Shown here: positions 23,947 through 35,574 of the stretch, piece after piece
Layout: every line of letters starts with the position of its first letter
Position numbering within the stretch: position 1 is the first letter of the stretch
NCBI RefSeq assembly: GCF_037126465.1
Contig: NC_088201.1
Location: 227,794,016-227,858,015, forward strand
Direction: 5' to 3'
From: Ornithodoros turicata
Lineage: Eukaryota > Arthropoda > Arachnida > Ixodida > Argasidae
DNA: 64,000 nt
The notes under the pieces: generated by a model
What the model was told of the DNA's origin: nothing
Databases searched by the model: none
What the model saw: only the letters and a program-made list of their open reading frames with translations
Made by a program: the position numbers and the translations under genes

Positions 23947-25504
23947 GGCGACTATCGCATCCGGCCCGGGCCGTTCATGAACTATAATGCTGTTTTACTC
24001 TGCGTCCATCGCTGACAATAACGCCGAAAATACGACGCGAATTTGGTGGCGTTGTTCTTGTGCTGTTTGATGTAACACATGTCAAGAGCAGACGACGCAT
24101 GTTGAGAGTATTCCGGTATTCCCTTTCTGGAAACATCACCCAGGCAAGGCCAATAAGGGAGCGCCCTTTGGCACGAACAAGACGAATCAGTGAGCTTCTG
24201 GAGGGGCCCTGGTAGCCTTGGCAACTGGCCTGCCGAGAGGCGGGTGGGCGAGTCGCAATACGTGGGGACTGTGTTCCGGTATCGTGTTCTGGTTACGGAA
24301 TCTATGATCGGGTTATGGAATATTATTTGTGGCTAGCGTCGGACTTGTCCGTACAGCCAGGAGCGGAACAGCGTGTTCTACTTAACATGATCCTGTTAGA
24401 GCTCACACTCGTAAGTCGAAGTCGACACATTAACCGAGGGCTTTTCACTCAGTATATTGCCATGCAAACGTCATGCAGACGCCCTCGGAGACAATCGCCT
24501 GCGCTGCGATCGCATATTAGTGTGTCTGGTTTACGTAAACATCGGTATTAGCTACGGAGGGAGCGCAGATCTTTCAAACTTGTTTACTTAATATGTAACC
24601 TGTTTCCGGAGGAGAAGCACGCCAATTTCACTGTGATGAGGTGATTCTCAGTACCATATCGGTCTCATACATACGTTCCCGGATGCCATAATCCCTTTAA
24701 ATGTCAAAACACACCGCTTGGGTGGGTTTCATTGAGTTTCAGAACCTGAACGATCGATGTAGATTTGTACCAGGACAATTTGATTTGACAGAACTTCCTC
24801 CAATGTCCTTCGCAGGTAACATACGAAAATTGTGAATCGCTAAATAATACGAATAATCGCAACCCCCAACCACCGGTCGAATATTTAAGTACTAAGGTTT
24901 GGCAATTCTCTGCGCGCTGTGATTGCGGGAAAGAATTGGGTCTTTAAGATCATCGACAATCAGGAGGTGTACTGTTCTTCAGTAACGTTGTGTATATGTA
25001 GTTGTATAAAGGTGTGAAGTAAATGGTTTGAAGTTTCGACTAGTCGTGTTCTTTAGCGCATTAGTCTGTATGCTCGTTCTGTTGCCTGCAAAGGATATGT
25101 ACCAACCGGCCCTGCTGTTTCTGCTTCCTCAAATGTGTCCCATACAAGGCGTGACGCGTGACTGCGTCTGCGCTACTGGAGAAGCCATTTCCTCATTCCT
25201 CTCTTCCCGTGGACACTGCGTCAAGGACATCATTTATGAAAATTTGAAGCTAGCTATATTGCCTGTGCAAGCTCCGAGAGTCATTATCATTATTCTGTAT
25301 CATTCCTTTATATTTATTTGGTGCAAGGTGCGTCATTAAATGGAGGAAACTGTTGGCGAATCTCCGAATGGGCGAAAGCGGCTAATATGGCTCGCAGATG
25401 ATTAAACAAAGCTACTCGTCAATAATACTCGTATTCTCATGAAAATACCAGCAGTAGATTTTAGCAAATGCGTTCTTCACTACTGTACTTGTCTCGCAAT
25501 CTAT
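23947..25504. other. No complete gene recognised
   Basis: A frame at 25070-25339 starts ATG, is hydrophobic at its start, and has four cysteines (CPIQGVTRDCVCATG and GHC). It could be chance or part of a small secreted peptide; I see no supporting splice site. The remainder shows no domain. Confidence 0.3.
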
Positions 25505-25607
25505 ATGGCTGTGTTTCCGTATTTTCTTCTGTTCCTGGCCTATGGTCTACCCGGGGAGTCTGGCAAGCCAGATATAGCGCCATTCCATATTTGCGGCGGA
25601 AAGTTCA
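25505..25607 (+). CDS. Candidate first coding exon with signal peptide
   Basis: An ATG at 25505 starts MAVFPYFLLFLAYG, a good signal-peptide core, followed by LPGESGKPDIAPFHICGGKF. The frame runs straight into AAGTTCA then GTAAGTAC at 25608, a near-consensus splice donor. A secreted protein with a first exon of about 34 codons is plausible, since arthropod secreted proteins often have such an exon. The frame is also open upstream to an ATG at 25439. No later exon is recognisable in the next kilobases, which are filled by retroelement remnants, so the gene would have to continue across a long intron or be broken. Confidence 0.3.
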
Positions 25608-25984
25608 GTAAGTACATGCACATCAAAACAGTGTGGTGTTCCTGTATTTCTGTTGCCCTCCTCGCATGGCAAGGCTGATACGTTTCAGGGTGGCGACCAC
25701 CTGTTCAGTAACTCACACTGGTGATGTATACAATTATACGTTTAGACCAGCAATTGCGTTGTATACCTTATAGAATGCCTAAAAACAGTTGTCGCACATC
25801 TCCGTGAGGGCAAACATAGGCACCAGAAACGTTTTGAAAATCCGCATGAATGCACGCATAGATGGATACCTGTATACTGTATTAGAAAACATGTCGCTTC
25901 GCAAAGGTATAATTAAACTATACAAAAACTATACGTTCAAAACGAACATTTAATCTGACGCGTTTAATGACACATCAATCCCAT

Positions 25985-26560
25985 AAATCGTCCTCAACAT
26001 CGGCAGAACTAGTCGCCATACTACTCAGTCTTCAATATGTCGTTGCACACTCGTCAGCAGCGAAATGGGCCATATATAGTAATTAAAACACTGGACTACA
26101 AGCAATAAGGTCATTCCTGCGTAATGGTTTTGTGACACCCATAGTCCATGACATTCTGACAGTCTACATGCAATCCAGGCATGCTGGCCATGACATCATA
26201 CTTCAATGGATTCCTGGACACGCAGGCATACGGGGGAATGATCGGCTGATGAAGTAACGGATCTAGCACATCTGTCCTCAAGGAAAAGCTGATGTACACG
26301 GCATATTGAGGAATCTGACGCAGGCTATCGCTAGACAGGAATGGCTACAAGGCGACAGGAACTCCTCGTTGCTCCATATAATTCACCCGGATCTGAAATT
26401 TAGAGTTCCGTCCACGTTACCTCGGTCTAACCAGACGCTCTTGCACACATACCGTTTGAATGTGCCATACGGTGTAAAATGTGTTATCGACTGATTGGAC
26501 AGCCGTAACTTTGACCCCGTAAAATTGGTTGGTCCTTGGCCACGTGACAAGAGGGATGCT
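25985..26560 (+). pseudogene. I-like LINE fragment: RNase H end
   Basis: Plus-strand frames show SSTSAELVAILLSLQYVV, KWAIYS then TGLQAIRSFLRNG, and HDIILQWIPGHAGIRGNDRL. These are the order and motifs of a LINE-type RNase H. A C-terminal stretch with QEWLQGDRNSSLLHIIHPDL follows. Stops interrupt the frame after KWAIYSN and after RLMK. It is a decayed fragment from a family different from the full-length LINE. Confidence 0.7.
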
Positions 26561-26744
26561 GCCTTGTCAGCGCTTGTGACATTTATTCAGAGCTGCGTGT
26601 TGGAGTCAGTCTAATAGGACCGTGTGATTCATTGTGCGCTACGTTAATCTGTGATTTGGTGTTTGGCCGAACGTTATAGCGAATTGCGATTTATATAGCG
26701 ATGGTTCTAGCGGGAGTCGCCGAATTGATCGTGTGACGAATTGA

Positions 26745-26992
26745 ATCTCTCCCTATTATTTCTCCGTCAATCAGTAGGTCTAGGCCAATTCGCCGTAACG
26801 GAGCGTCGACTGGTGGAACAGGACGTAGGTATCCGGCGAGTGAAGAGGTTGGCGGATTTCTTTTCTGACACGGGACGCAGGATTTCAGATAATTTGATAC
26901 AGATTTATATATTCCTCACCAAACGAATCTACTACGGAGGCGGCTGTATGTCTTCAAGATACCAAGATGAAGAGCTGTGGAGTCGTTATGGC
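26745..26992 (-). pseudogene. Gypsy B fragment: integrase zinc domain, left of hAT-type insertion
   Basis: On the minus strand, directly continuing the frame that stops at 28007, the sequence reads through HNDSTALHLGILKTYSRLR, a segment with NYLKSCVPCQKRNPP, and PLRRIGLDLLIDGE. This is the H2C2 zinc domain (HX3-4H...CX2C) and the start of the Gypsy integrase. The match resumes exactly at the TSD of the hAT-type element, so that element split one Gypsy copy. Homology ends near 26745. Confidence 0.8.
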
Positions 26993-28006
26993 CACTGATG
27001 GCCGCTGACTATTTCCACAGTAGTTCAACTATAACTACTAACAACATTGCGATGGAGTAGTTTAACTAGTAGTTCAACTACTTTTCAGGGGAGTAGTTAA
27101 AACTACTTCTTTAACTATTGCAATGTATTTTAGCTGCATCTATAACTAGTTAACGTTGTTCATCAACACCGATCCCTTGTAGTGTTCTCGGACACCTAAA
27201 TATAAATTACAAGCAGTGCCCGTACGAACCCTTTCTTCCCTCCAGGCTGTTGACCCACAATTCGCATGAACGTTTAACACGCTATACCTAACCCTTTAAA
27301 TACCCATGCCTATGATCAGTACGGTACCCAGGAGAAGAACAGTCCCTGTTCGAAATATGGGCGGCTCCTGCCCTGAGGCAAGTCCCTTCGTAAGCAGTGA
27401 TAATGATATTTAAAGTATACTCTTGTGCCTACGTCGCTTAATTCACATACTGTCTCTTGTATATTACGCGCTGACAAAAGAGCTTGCTGCGGAAATGTTT
27501 TCTATGGAGTGAAAGCTTCCACTATAAATGTACGTACAGCATACGACGGACCATGTACGAGATTTACACTCAGGCTCCTTCGTCACAGATCAATGCGCCA
27601 CGCACAAATGTTGTGTTGGGTGCCGATTGTGCCACTGTAGACCGCAAAATATTTTCGCTTAGCCACGATGATCGATCACGTAGCCATCCTATGCGGTTTC
27701 AATGGAAATTCGTGCAAATGAGGCTTCACTAGAAAATCATTAAAAGTGAAGATTTAATACACATGTACCTTCGTTCTCATCAAACCAGTAGCTCAAGGTA
27801 AAAGTCGGAAGCACAATCGAGCCGTAAAGCGTTCGAAGCAAAATCGGAAGTAGTTGGCGCATGCAGTAACCTAACTACTGTAGTTAACTACTCAAAAGAG
27901 TAGTTTAACTAGTAGTTGCCACTACGGTTCTGCGAGTAGTTGATAACTTCCTTTTAACTAGAAAAAGGTAGTTTAACTACATTTAATTAAGTACTGGCCA
28001 TCACTG
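26993..28006. mobile_element. Non-autonomous hAT-type element, 1,014 bp
   Basis: The ends are CACTGATGGCCGCTG and AGTACTGGCCATCACTG. The flanks GTTATGGC (26985-26992) and GTTATGGT (28007-28014) are an 8-bp TSD with one mismatch. Subterminal regions are dense in AGTAGTT/AACTACT, as is typical of hAT ends. It has no transposase. It sits in the Gypsy B pol, whose coding sense resumes on both sides. Confidence 0.88.
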
Positions 28007-28571
28007 GTTATGGTAGGCTTGAATAATGTCGCGCTGGAGAGAACTGGGGAAGACAACCCACCATTCCGAAGCTTGCGGTTGGAAATTCTAGCGGAAGAGG
28101 ATCCCATCCCTAAGCGTAACAATGTCCTGTCACGAGATGTACCATAGTTACCAGAGGATACCCTAGCGAAACTTTTGGAAAGCATGCTATCTTGGTGCTG
28201 TTGGCTAGCAATAGCCGAGAAGTCCAGGACTGGGGCAGCAGATGAGTTCTCCCTTGTAGGCAGCGGTGCATTCCGGGACAAGGTGTCTGTGTTCAGATGT
28301 GGTTTGTCGGACTTGTAAACGATAGTGGCGTCATAGTCACCCAGTTTTAGTGCCCACCCTCCAAGGCGGCCTGTGAGGTTCCTCATATACTCCAGCCAAC
28401 AATTTGCGTTGTGATCCCAGTCTAGATGAAGTTCTCGACCATAAGTATAAAGGCGGAAGTTCTCCAGTGCCTATTCGACCGCCAAATGTTCTTTCTTAGC
28501 CGTGGAATAATTACGCTACGCATGCAACAGAGTTGCGGCTCGCATAGGCGACGACTCGCTCGGTATTCGAG
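28007..28571 (-). pseudogene. Gypsy B fragment: RNase H and linker
   Basis: Minus-strand frames show RNYSTAKKEHLAV, LENFRLYTYGRELHL, LTGRLGGWALKLGDYD and PHLNTDTLSRN, the standard end of a Gypsy RNase H and its DXLSR linker. There are two stops and one or two frameshifts. It joins the tandem array at 28572 on the right and the hAT-type element on the left. Confidence 0.85.
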
Positions 28572-31500
28572 ATGAGCACAACTAGGACGGCCCCCAGTCC
28601 ATGGCAACTGGTATCAGTATAAACTCGTCAAAATGGCCAAGAACTGGCGGGAAAGTGAGCGCGCCTTTCGGCACGACAAAAGCTTCCTCTTGTGCAGGAC
28701 CCCAAAGAAAGGCGACATCTTTCATGAGTAGCCGCTGCAGGGGACCTGCAATATGGGTCAACCATTTAATCAGGTGTCTGTGTTGTGATTGAAATGTAGT
28801 GAAGTAGGAACACAGTCCGAGAAATGATCGTAGCGACTTGAAGTTACCGGTGCAAGTGAAGCCTCTTACAACGGATATTTTGTCCGTGTCAGGATGAATG
28901 CCATCCTTCCCTGCTGGAAACAGTCTCATTGAAAATCCTCTGAAAATCTCATTGAACCTAGATGAGCACAACTAGGACGGCCCCCAGTCCATGGCAACTG
29001 GTATCAGTATAAACTCGTCAAAATGGCCAAGAACTGGCGGGAAAGTGAGCACGCCTTTCAGCACGACAAAAGCTTCTTCTTGTGCAGGACCCCAAAGAAA
29101 GGCGACATCTTTCATGAGTAGCCGCTGCAGGGGACCTGCAATATGGGTCAACCATTTAATCAGGTGTCTGTGTTGTGATTGAAATGTAGTGAAGTAGGAA
29201 CACAGTCCGAGAAATGATCGTAGCGACTTGAAGTTACCGGTGCAAGTGAAGCCTCTTACAACGGATATTTTGTCCGTGTCAGGATGAATGCCATCCTTCC
29301 CTGCTGGAAACAGTCTCATTGAAAATCCTCTGAAAATCTCATTGAACCTAGATGAGCACAACTAGGACGGCCCCCAGTCCATGGCAACTGGTATCAGTAT
29401 AAACTCGTCAAAATGGCCAAGAACTGGCGGGAAAGTGAGCACGCCTTTCAGCACGACAAAAGCTTCCTCTTGTGCAGGACCCCAAAGAAAGGCGACATCT
29501 TTCATGAGTAGCCGCTGCAGGGGACCTGCAATATGGGTCAACCATTTAATCAGGTGTCTGTGTTGTGATTGAAATGTAGTGAAGTAGGAACACAGTCCGA
29601 GAAATGATCGTAGCGACTTGAAGTTACCGGTGCAAGTGAAGCCTCTTACAACGGATATTTTGTCCGTGTCAGGATGAATGCCATCCTTCCCTGCTGGAAA
29701 CAGTTTCATTGAAAATCCTCTGAAAATCTCATTGAACCTAGATGAGCACAACTAGGACGGCCCCCAGTCCATGGCAACTGGTATCAGTATAAACTCGTCA
29801 AAATGGCCAAGAACTGGCGGGAAAGTGAGCACGCCTTTCAGCACGACAAAAGCTTCTTCTTGTGCAGGACCCCAAGAAAGGCGACATCTTTCATGAGTAG
29901 CCGCTGCAGGGGACCTGCAATATGGGTCAACCATTTAATCAGGTGTCTGTGTTGTGATTGAACTGTAGTGAAGTAGGAACACAGTCCGAGAAACGATCGT
30001 AGCGACTTCAAGTTACCGGTGCAAGTGAAGCCTCTTACAACGGATATTTTGTCCGTGTCAGGATGAATGCCATCCTTCCCTGCTGGAAACAGTCTCATTG
30101 AAAATCCTCTGAAAATCTCATTGAACCTAGATGAGCACAACTAGGACGGCCCCCAGTCCATGGCAACTGGTATCAGTATAAACTCGTCAAAATGGCCAAG
30201 AACTGGCGGGAAAGTGAGCACGCCTTTCAGCACGACAAAAGCTTCCTCTTGTGCAGGACCCAAAAGAAAGGCGACATCTTTCATGAGTAGCCGCTGCAGG
30301 GGACCTGCAATATGGGTCAACCATTTAATCAGGTGTCTGTGTTGTGATTGAAATGTAGTGAAGTAGGAACACAGTCCGAGAAATGATCGTAGCGACTTGA
30401 AGTTACCGGTGCAAGTGAAGCCTCTTACAACGGATATTTTGTCCGTGTCAGGATGAATGCCATCCTTCCCTGCTGGAAACAGTCTCATTGAAAATCCTCT
30501 GAAAATCTCATTGAACCTAGATGAGCACAACTAGGACGGCCCCCAGTCCATGGCAACTGGTATCAGTATAAACTCGTCAAAATGGCCAAGAACTGGCGGG
30601 AAAGTGAGCACGCCTTTCAGCACGACAAAAGCTTCCTCTTGTGCAGGACCCAAAAGAAAGGCGACATCTTTCATGAGTAGCCGCTGCAGGGGACCTGCAA
30701 TATGGGTCAACCATTTAATCAGGTGTCTGTGTTGTGATTGAAATGTAGTGAAGTAGGAACACAGTCCGAGAAATGATCGTAGCGACTTGAAGTTACCGGT
30801 GCAAGTGAAGCCTCTTACAACGGATATTTTGTCCGTGTCAGGATGAATGCCATCCTTCCCTGCTGGAAACAGTCTCATTGAAAATCCTCTGAAAATCTCA
30901 TTGAACCTAGATGAGCACAACTAGGACGGCCCCCAGTCCATGGCAACTGGTATCAGTATAAACTCGTCAAAATGGCCAAGAACTGGCGGGAAAGTGAGCA
31001 CGCCTTTCAGCACGACAAAAGCTTCCTCTTGTGCAGGACCCCAAAGAAAGGCGACATCTTTCATGAGTAGCCGCTGCAGGGGACCTGCAATATGGGTCAA
31101 CCATTTAATCAGGTGTCTGTGTTGTGATTGAAATGTAGTGAAGTAGGAACACAGTCCGAGAAATGATCGTAGCGACTTGAAGTTACCGGTGCAAGTGAAG
31201 CCTCTTACAACGGATATTTTGTCCGTGTCAGGATGAATGCCATCCTTCCCTGCTGGAAACAGTCTCATTGAAAATCCTCTGAAAATCTCATTGAACCTAG
31301 ATGAGCACAACTAGGACGGCCCCCAGTCCATGGCAACTGGTATCAGTATAAACTCGTCAAAATGGCCAAGAACTGGCGGGAAAGTGAGCACGCCTTTCAG
31401 CACGACAAAAGCTTCCTCTTGTGCAGGACCCCAAAGAAAGGCGACATCTTTCATGAGTAGCCGCTGCAGGGGACCTGCAATATGGGTCAACCATTTAATC

Positions 31501-31690
31501 AGGTGTCTGTGTTGTGATTGAAATGTAGTGAAGTAGGAACACAGTCCGAGAAATGATCGTAGCGACTTGAAGTTAGCGGTGCAAGTGAAGCCTCTTACAA
31601 CGGATATTTTGTCCGTGTCAGGATGAATGCCATCCTTCCCTGCTGGAAACAGTCTCATTGAAAATCCTCTGAAAATCTCATTGAACCTAG
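28572..31690 (-). repeat. Eight-unit tandem array, 390-bp chimeric unit (Gypsy RT/RNase H plus TIR)
   Basis: The units start at 28572, 28962, 29352, 29742 (389 bp, one base deleted), 30131, 30521, 30911 and 31301, and end at 31690. By eye they differ at only a few positions each. On the minus strand each codes for a Gypsy RT thumb-to-RNase H segment (IHPDTDKISVVRGF, LRSFLGLCSYFTTF, IAGPLQRLLMKDVAFLWG, LTFPPVLGHFDEFILIPV) and ends at an in-frame TAG. The last 53 bases of each unit on the plus strand, starting CCCTGCTGGAAACAG, are not Gypsy. They are the terminal 53 bases of the TIR element at 31638. Units 2 and 4 share one variant and units 5 and 6 share another, so copying or homogenisation continued within the array. 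Confidence 0.95.
31301..31637 (-). pseudogene. Gypsy B reverse-transcriptase thumb, original copy
   Basis: This is the Gypsy part of the rightmost unit and the only one still joined to the intact TIR element, so it is the best candidate for the founding copy. The frame KDGIHPDTDKISVVRGFTC runs on to GHFDEFILIPVAMDW. Across the TIR element, the same Gypsy frame picks up at 35376 with KLLGRIPN. Confidence 0.8.
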
Positions 31691-33204
31691 TAGACACCAT
31701 GTACACAAATCTCATTCAGTGACCAGGAAAATTATAATTCCCAATAGATGATTTGGGACAAAAATAATATTGAAAATGGTGCAATATTCAATGAGTCTCA
31801 AGGAGAAATCACAGTAAGTGTGAATGAGATGCAATGAGAAGTTGTGGTTGAAAGATCATTAAATATCGCCCTCACGTCTCAGTGAACCAATGAGCCACAG
31901 CGGCAGATTTCTCATTGGAGCAGGCCTCCATTTCTATTTGCCAGCGAGCTTTTTGGGGTATATTCACATTAGATGTGCGCAGCTTTCCAATGACTATAAA
32001 TGATTTCCTGCAACAACGAATTAGACTCAATGTGACTTCAACTTTATTTGCTTTATTTGATCAAGGCATCACATATGGTACGGTGTATATTACAGCACAT
32101 ATATCCCAGCTTGGGTGTCATAATCTGAATTGTCCTGTACCTTTACAGATGCGCAATGTTTGACTAGAAATAGTGACTATGGTGAATTATTTAGTATAGA
32201 TACAATTGCATATCGAAATTCCGCGACAGATATTTCAACGCACGTGTGCGTTTGTGTGTTTTTTCAACATGGAATTACTTTCGACGCCGAATAGATCCCG
32301 TTCTGTTATTTCGCCTTTGCGATAAATCCCCTAATTAAAAAGCTAATGAACTTTAGGTAATTCGTGATCATATAGTTGCATGATTTTCTTCGGGCGAATG
32401 TTCGCCTGGCCATATAACTCTACTGAACAATGGCATCTATCTTGCTCTACTAGTTTTTAATAAAAATGTTGTAGCGAATAAAAACAAACACTGTGTTTGC
32501 AAGAAACAACCAATAATCATCATTGACCATTGATCATCAGGTATGAAAACAGATATCCTACAAATATCCAGTGTATATACAGCAACAGTGACAACACTAT
32601 AAGGAGATAATGCGTGACACAATTTGAAGCAGGCAAAATCTGATACATTCAAATGAGAAATCACGAACGTCACTTATTCAGTAGCACCTTCTCATCTAAT
32701 TGTCCTACAAAGTAAGTCCGTCTAGTGCAAGCGGGATGATGGCACATCGTGAAGGCACTTCAGAGAACTATGGATAAATATCGGGCCACTAGAACACCTC
32801 CTTGTTCGCTTGGGAGTTGAGGATCAGGCTTCCGAAACACGCCGCTTACCTTTGTGCTAACACAGCTCGTGCACGGGTTCAGGAACAAAATGCGTGACGG
32901 AGGACCTCACTACACAAATGCAAAGACGTTCAGATTTTGATACGGTCGGCAGAGCTGAAGAGCAGGAAGCACCATCTAATTTACCACACTGCATCTTAGA
33001 TCCTACACGCCAACAGACGTTTCCAAGTTCAAAACATATTCTGAATTGATGCCGATGGCGCTCGGTAGCATACGACGACGAGAGCATTATGGCTGTAGTT
33101 TCGTTTTGACAGACTGGCATAGCTATCGCAGTGCACAATCAGTTTTGTGCAACCTACACAGGAACGCGAAGTTGTGTGAATAACTTTGTACACGTTTCGG
33201 TCTT

Positions 33205-33300
33205 TATTTATTTATTTTATTATCTTATTTATTTATTTATTATTAGAATTATTCTTCTTATTTCGTTTATTTTATTATTTTATCAATGTGTTTTATTGTA
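33205..33300. repeat. TTTA-rich microsatellite
   Basis: Imperfect (TTTA)n/(TTAT)n run inside the 3.7-kb TIR element. Confidence 0.8.
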
Positions 33301-34619
33301 TTTGAGCATAATTTAATATGTACACCTTATGCAATTATTTTCGACAGTTATTTTCTTTTTTCCTTTTTTTTCGCTTTATATAAGCCCAGCTTATCTTCAC
33401 AGCCAGGAATCTAACACTATCTGGCGTAGTCGCTGGAACATCCCACAAGGATCCCACAAGGATGCATCCCATTTCCAGCTCGAATCCAGCATTGAACTAT
33501 TCTTGTTTTCGAATGGCAGTTGGATGGTTTCACAACGTAAATTCAACCTGCACTGACACAGCATAGGAACTGCCTCGGCAGTCTTTTTTTTTTTAGACTC
33601 ATTCTCATGTTTGCGTGCGAAATAGAGCTCATCTATTGCAAGTCGTCAGTGTCCTTCAGTTTTCATTGTTTGACTCACATTGCAATAACAAGTGTTTTCA
33701 GTTTTGGACCTATCGGTGCCCTATTTCAATGGCCGTTTTAATTATGCTGTGCAACTGTTCCAGAACCATTTGCTGCAACATCATTTGAAAGGTTTTCGTC
33801 TGCACGGGCACTTGGGAAAGGTGTAGGGCTCGAGACCGTTAACATATTTAAAAAATGCAAGGGCAGTATCGCCTTCATCATCCACCGCTTACGAGCGAAT
33901 GATCGCCAAAGGGGTCGTGTACAATGCCACTACATATCATATTAAATGTCAGAGGACAAACAATAAGATAGTTTGTGTTACAGGATGTCGTGTACCGTGT
34001 TTTTGAGATTTTCGTGTTTGAAGTGTATACTTACAGCTGTCACATACAAGCGTATATTATTTGTATATGTTTTGGTATATATTGTTTACACAAGTTTGTT
34101 CACCACTTGCAAACACAATGTGCAAAACTATGCATGGGTAGAGAGCATACTTCACTTGAAGCACTCCTGCGTAATTCTGTATGCATGCTCCTGGGGAAAA
34201 GAATATTCCCTTTCACTCTCGTGCAGTGCAAAAAAATATATGGATTTAAATGTAAGCAATTTTAAACTCGTCAGTTGCGTAATTTGTGCCAATTGAAGTG
34301 TGTAGGAATTCAAACACGTTTCGAATAGAAGATATTTTAAATTAAAATGATTGACTTCTGTATTCAGTGTACACCAACTTGCTCTATCCCTCGAATGTGT
34401 CTTTCATGATCTTCATCCTTTCATCTACGCATGGAGCAGTCCTATCCGCACAACATGTTTGCTCACATTAATTCAATTGACACAGTGGTCATGATGTTTC
34501 GATGCTAAACCAATTGCCCAATTCGTTCTTCTTCTGTGAAGGGTATCTTCATTGCACAACACGTCGGTTCAGATTGCTCCAATTGGAAATCATTACTTCT
34601 CACTGGCACCCAGTGAACT

Positions 34620-35330
34620 AATTACTTGATTTGGTTCTTCATTTCCTATTGGTCTTCTTCATCACAACACCTGTTAGAACGCTAAACCATGAATCTATCT
34701 TTCCCTCAACGCTTCTCATTACTTGAATGAGAAATACCTGCGTTATTCACATTAAATGAATTGGGTGTCCCAGTTTTCATTCAAAGCCATTGGTTCTCAT
34801 TAAACAAATTATATACTGGTTCCCTGGAAAACTCCTTCTCCATAACATCCGTGAGAGCGTTCAAACATACAGTCAGTTTTCCCGCAACACTTCTCATTAC
34901 TTCAATGAGAAATACCTGCGTTATTCACATTAAATGAATTGGGTGTCCCTGTTCACACTGAAAGTCATTGGTTCTCATTAAAGAAATTAGATCCTGGTTT
35001 CCTGGAAGACTCCTTCTCCACAACATCCGTTAGAGCGCTCAAACATGAAGTCAGCTTTCCCGCAACACTCCTCATTACTTCAATGAGAAATACCTGCGTT
35101 ATTCACATTAAATGAATTGAGTGTCTCATTTCTCATTGCAAGTCATTGGTTCTCATTGGACAAATTAGCTCCCAGTTCCCTGGAAGACTCCTTCACCACA
35201 ACATCTGTTCAAGCGCTCAAACATAAAGTCAGCTTTCCCGCAACATTTCTCATTACTTTAATGAGAAATACCTGCTATATTCACATTAAATGAATTGGAT
35301 GCATAAATTATAATTGAAACTCATTGAAAT
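34620..35330. repeat. 178-bp tandem repeat, about four units
   Basis: The phrase TTCTCATTACTT.AATGAGAAATACCTGC recurs at about 34713, 34891, 35069 and 35247, an exact spacing of 178 bp each time. Other shared phrases are TTCACATTAAATGAATTG, CATTGGTTCTCATT and CCCTGGAAGACTCC. Units diverge moderately; the first is the most altered. Confidence 0.88.
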
Positions 35331-35377
35331 TGATGCGGGCGCTTAATGAGATCGGGTATACTTTTTCCAGCAGGGTT

Positions 35378-35525
35378 GTTGGGAATGCGTCCTAATAGTT
35401 TGCTTTGCTGCCTTCCAAGAATGCACTTCTTTGCATTAAGCTGGAGTCAGGCCTCAAACATTCCAGGAATTCCGAAATCATTCCAGGACAACCTTTAACC
35501 GCTTCAGATGGTCACCGAGGATAGT
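35378..35525 (-). pseudogene. Gypsy B fragment: reverse-transcriptase palm end
   Basis: Minus strand: VVFSTILGDHLKRLKVVLE, then LQLNAKKC and GRQQSKLLGRIPN in line with Gypsy RT after the YXDD motif, with one stop and a shift. The YXDD itself is missing because the match ends near 35525, where a LINE fragment begins. Confidence 0.75.
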
Positions 35526-35574
35526 AGAGAACACAACTAAACTAAAAAGGAGCCAATTTAATGTTAACTGTCGT

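Larger units (their letters stand above)
31638..35375. mobile_element. Non-coding TIR element, 3.7 kb, inserted in Gypsy pol
   Basis: The ends are inverted: CCCTGCTGGAAACAGT on the left, and CTTTTTCCAGCAGGG on the right. The flanking TT dinucleotides (31636-31637, 35376-35377) behave as a 2-bp TSD: deleting the element and one TT restores an open Gypsy frame. Near both ends ATCTCATT/AATGAG motifs recur. The interior has no transposase, carries a TTTA-rich microsatellite near 33205-33300, and has a 178-bp tandem repeat near its right end. I cannot assign a superfamily. Confidence 0.75.

Noticed and set aside
28601..31521. Repeated 63-codon plus-strand ORFs
   Set aside because: They are antisense shadows of the minus-strand Gypsy unit, repeated only because the DNA is repeated.
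28572..31690. CRISPR-like or protein-repeat array
   Set aside because: Units are contiguous 390-bp copies with no spacers, in a eukaryotic context, and each carries an in-frame stop.
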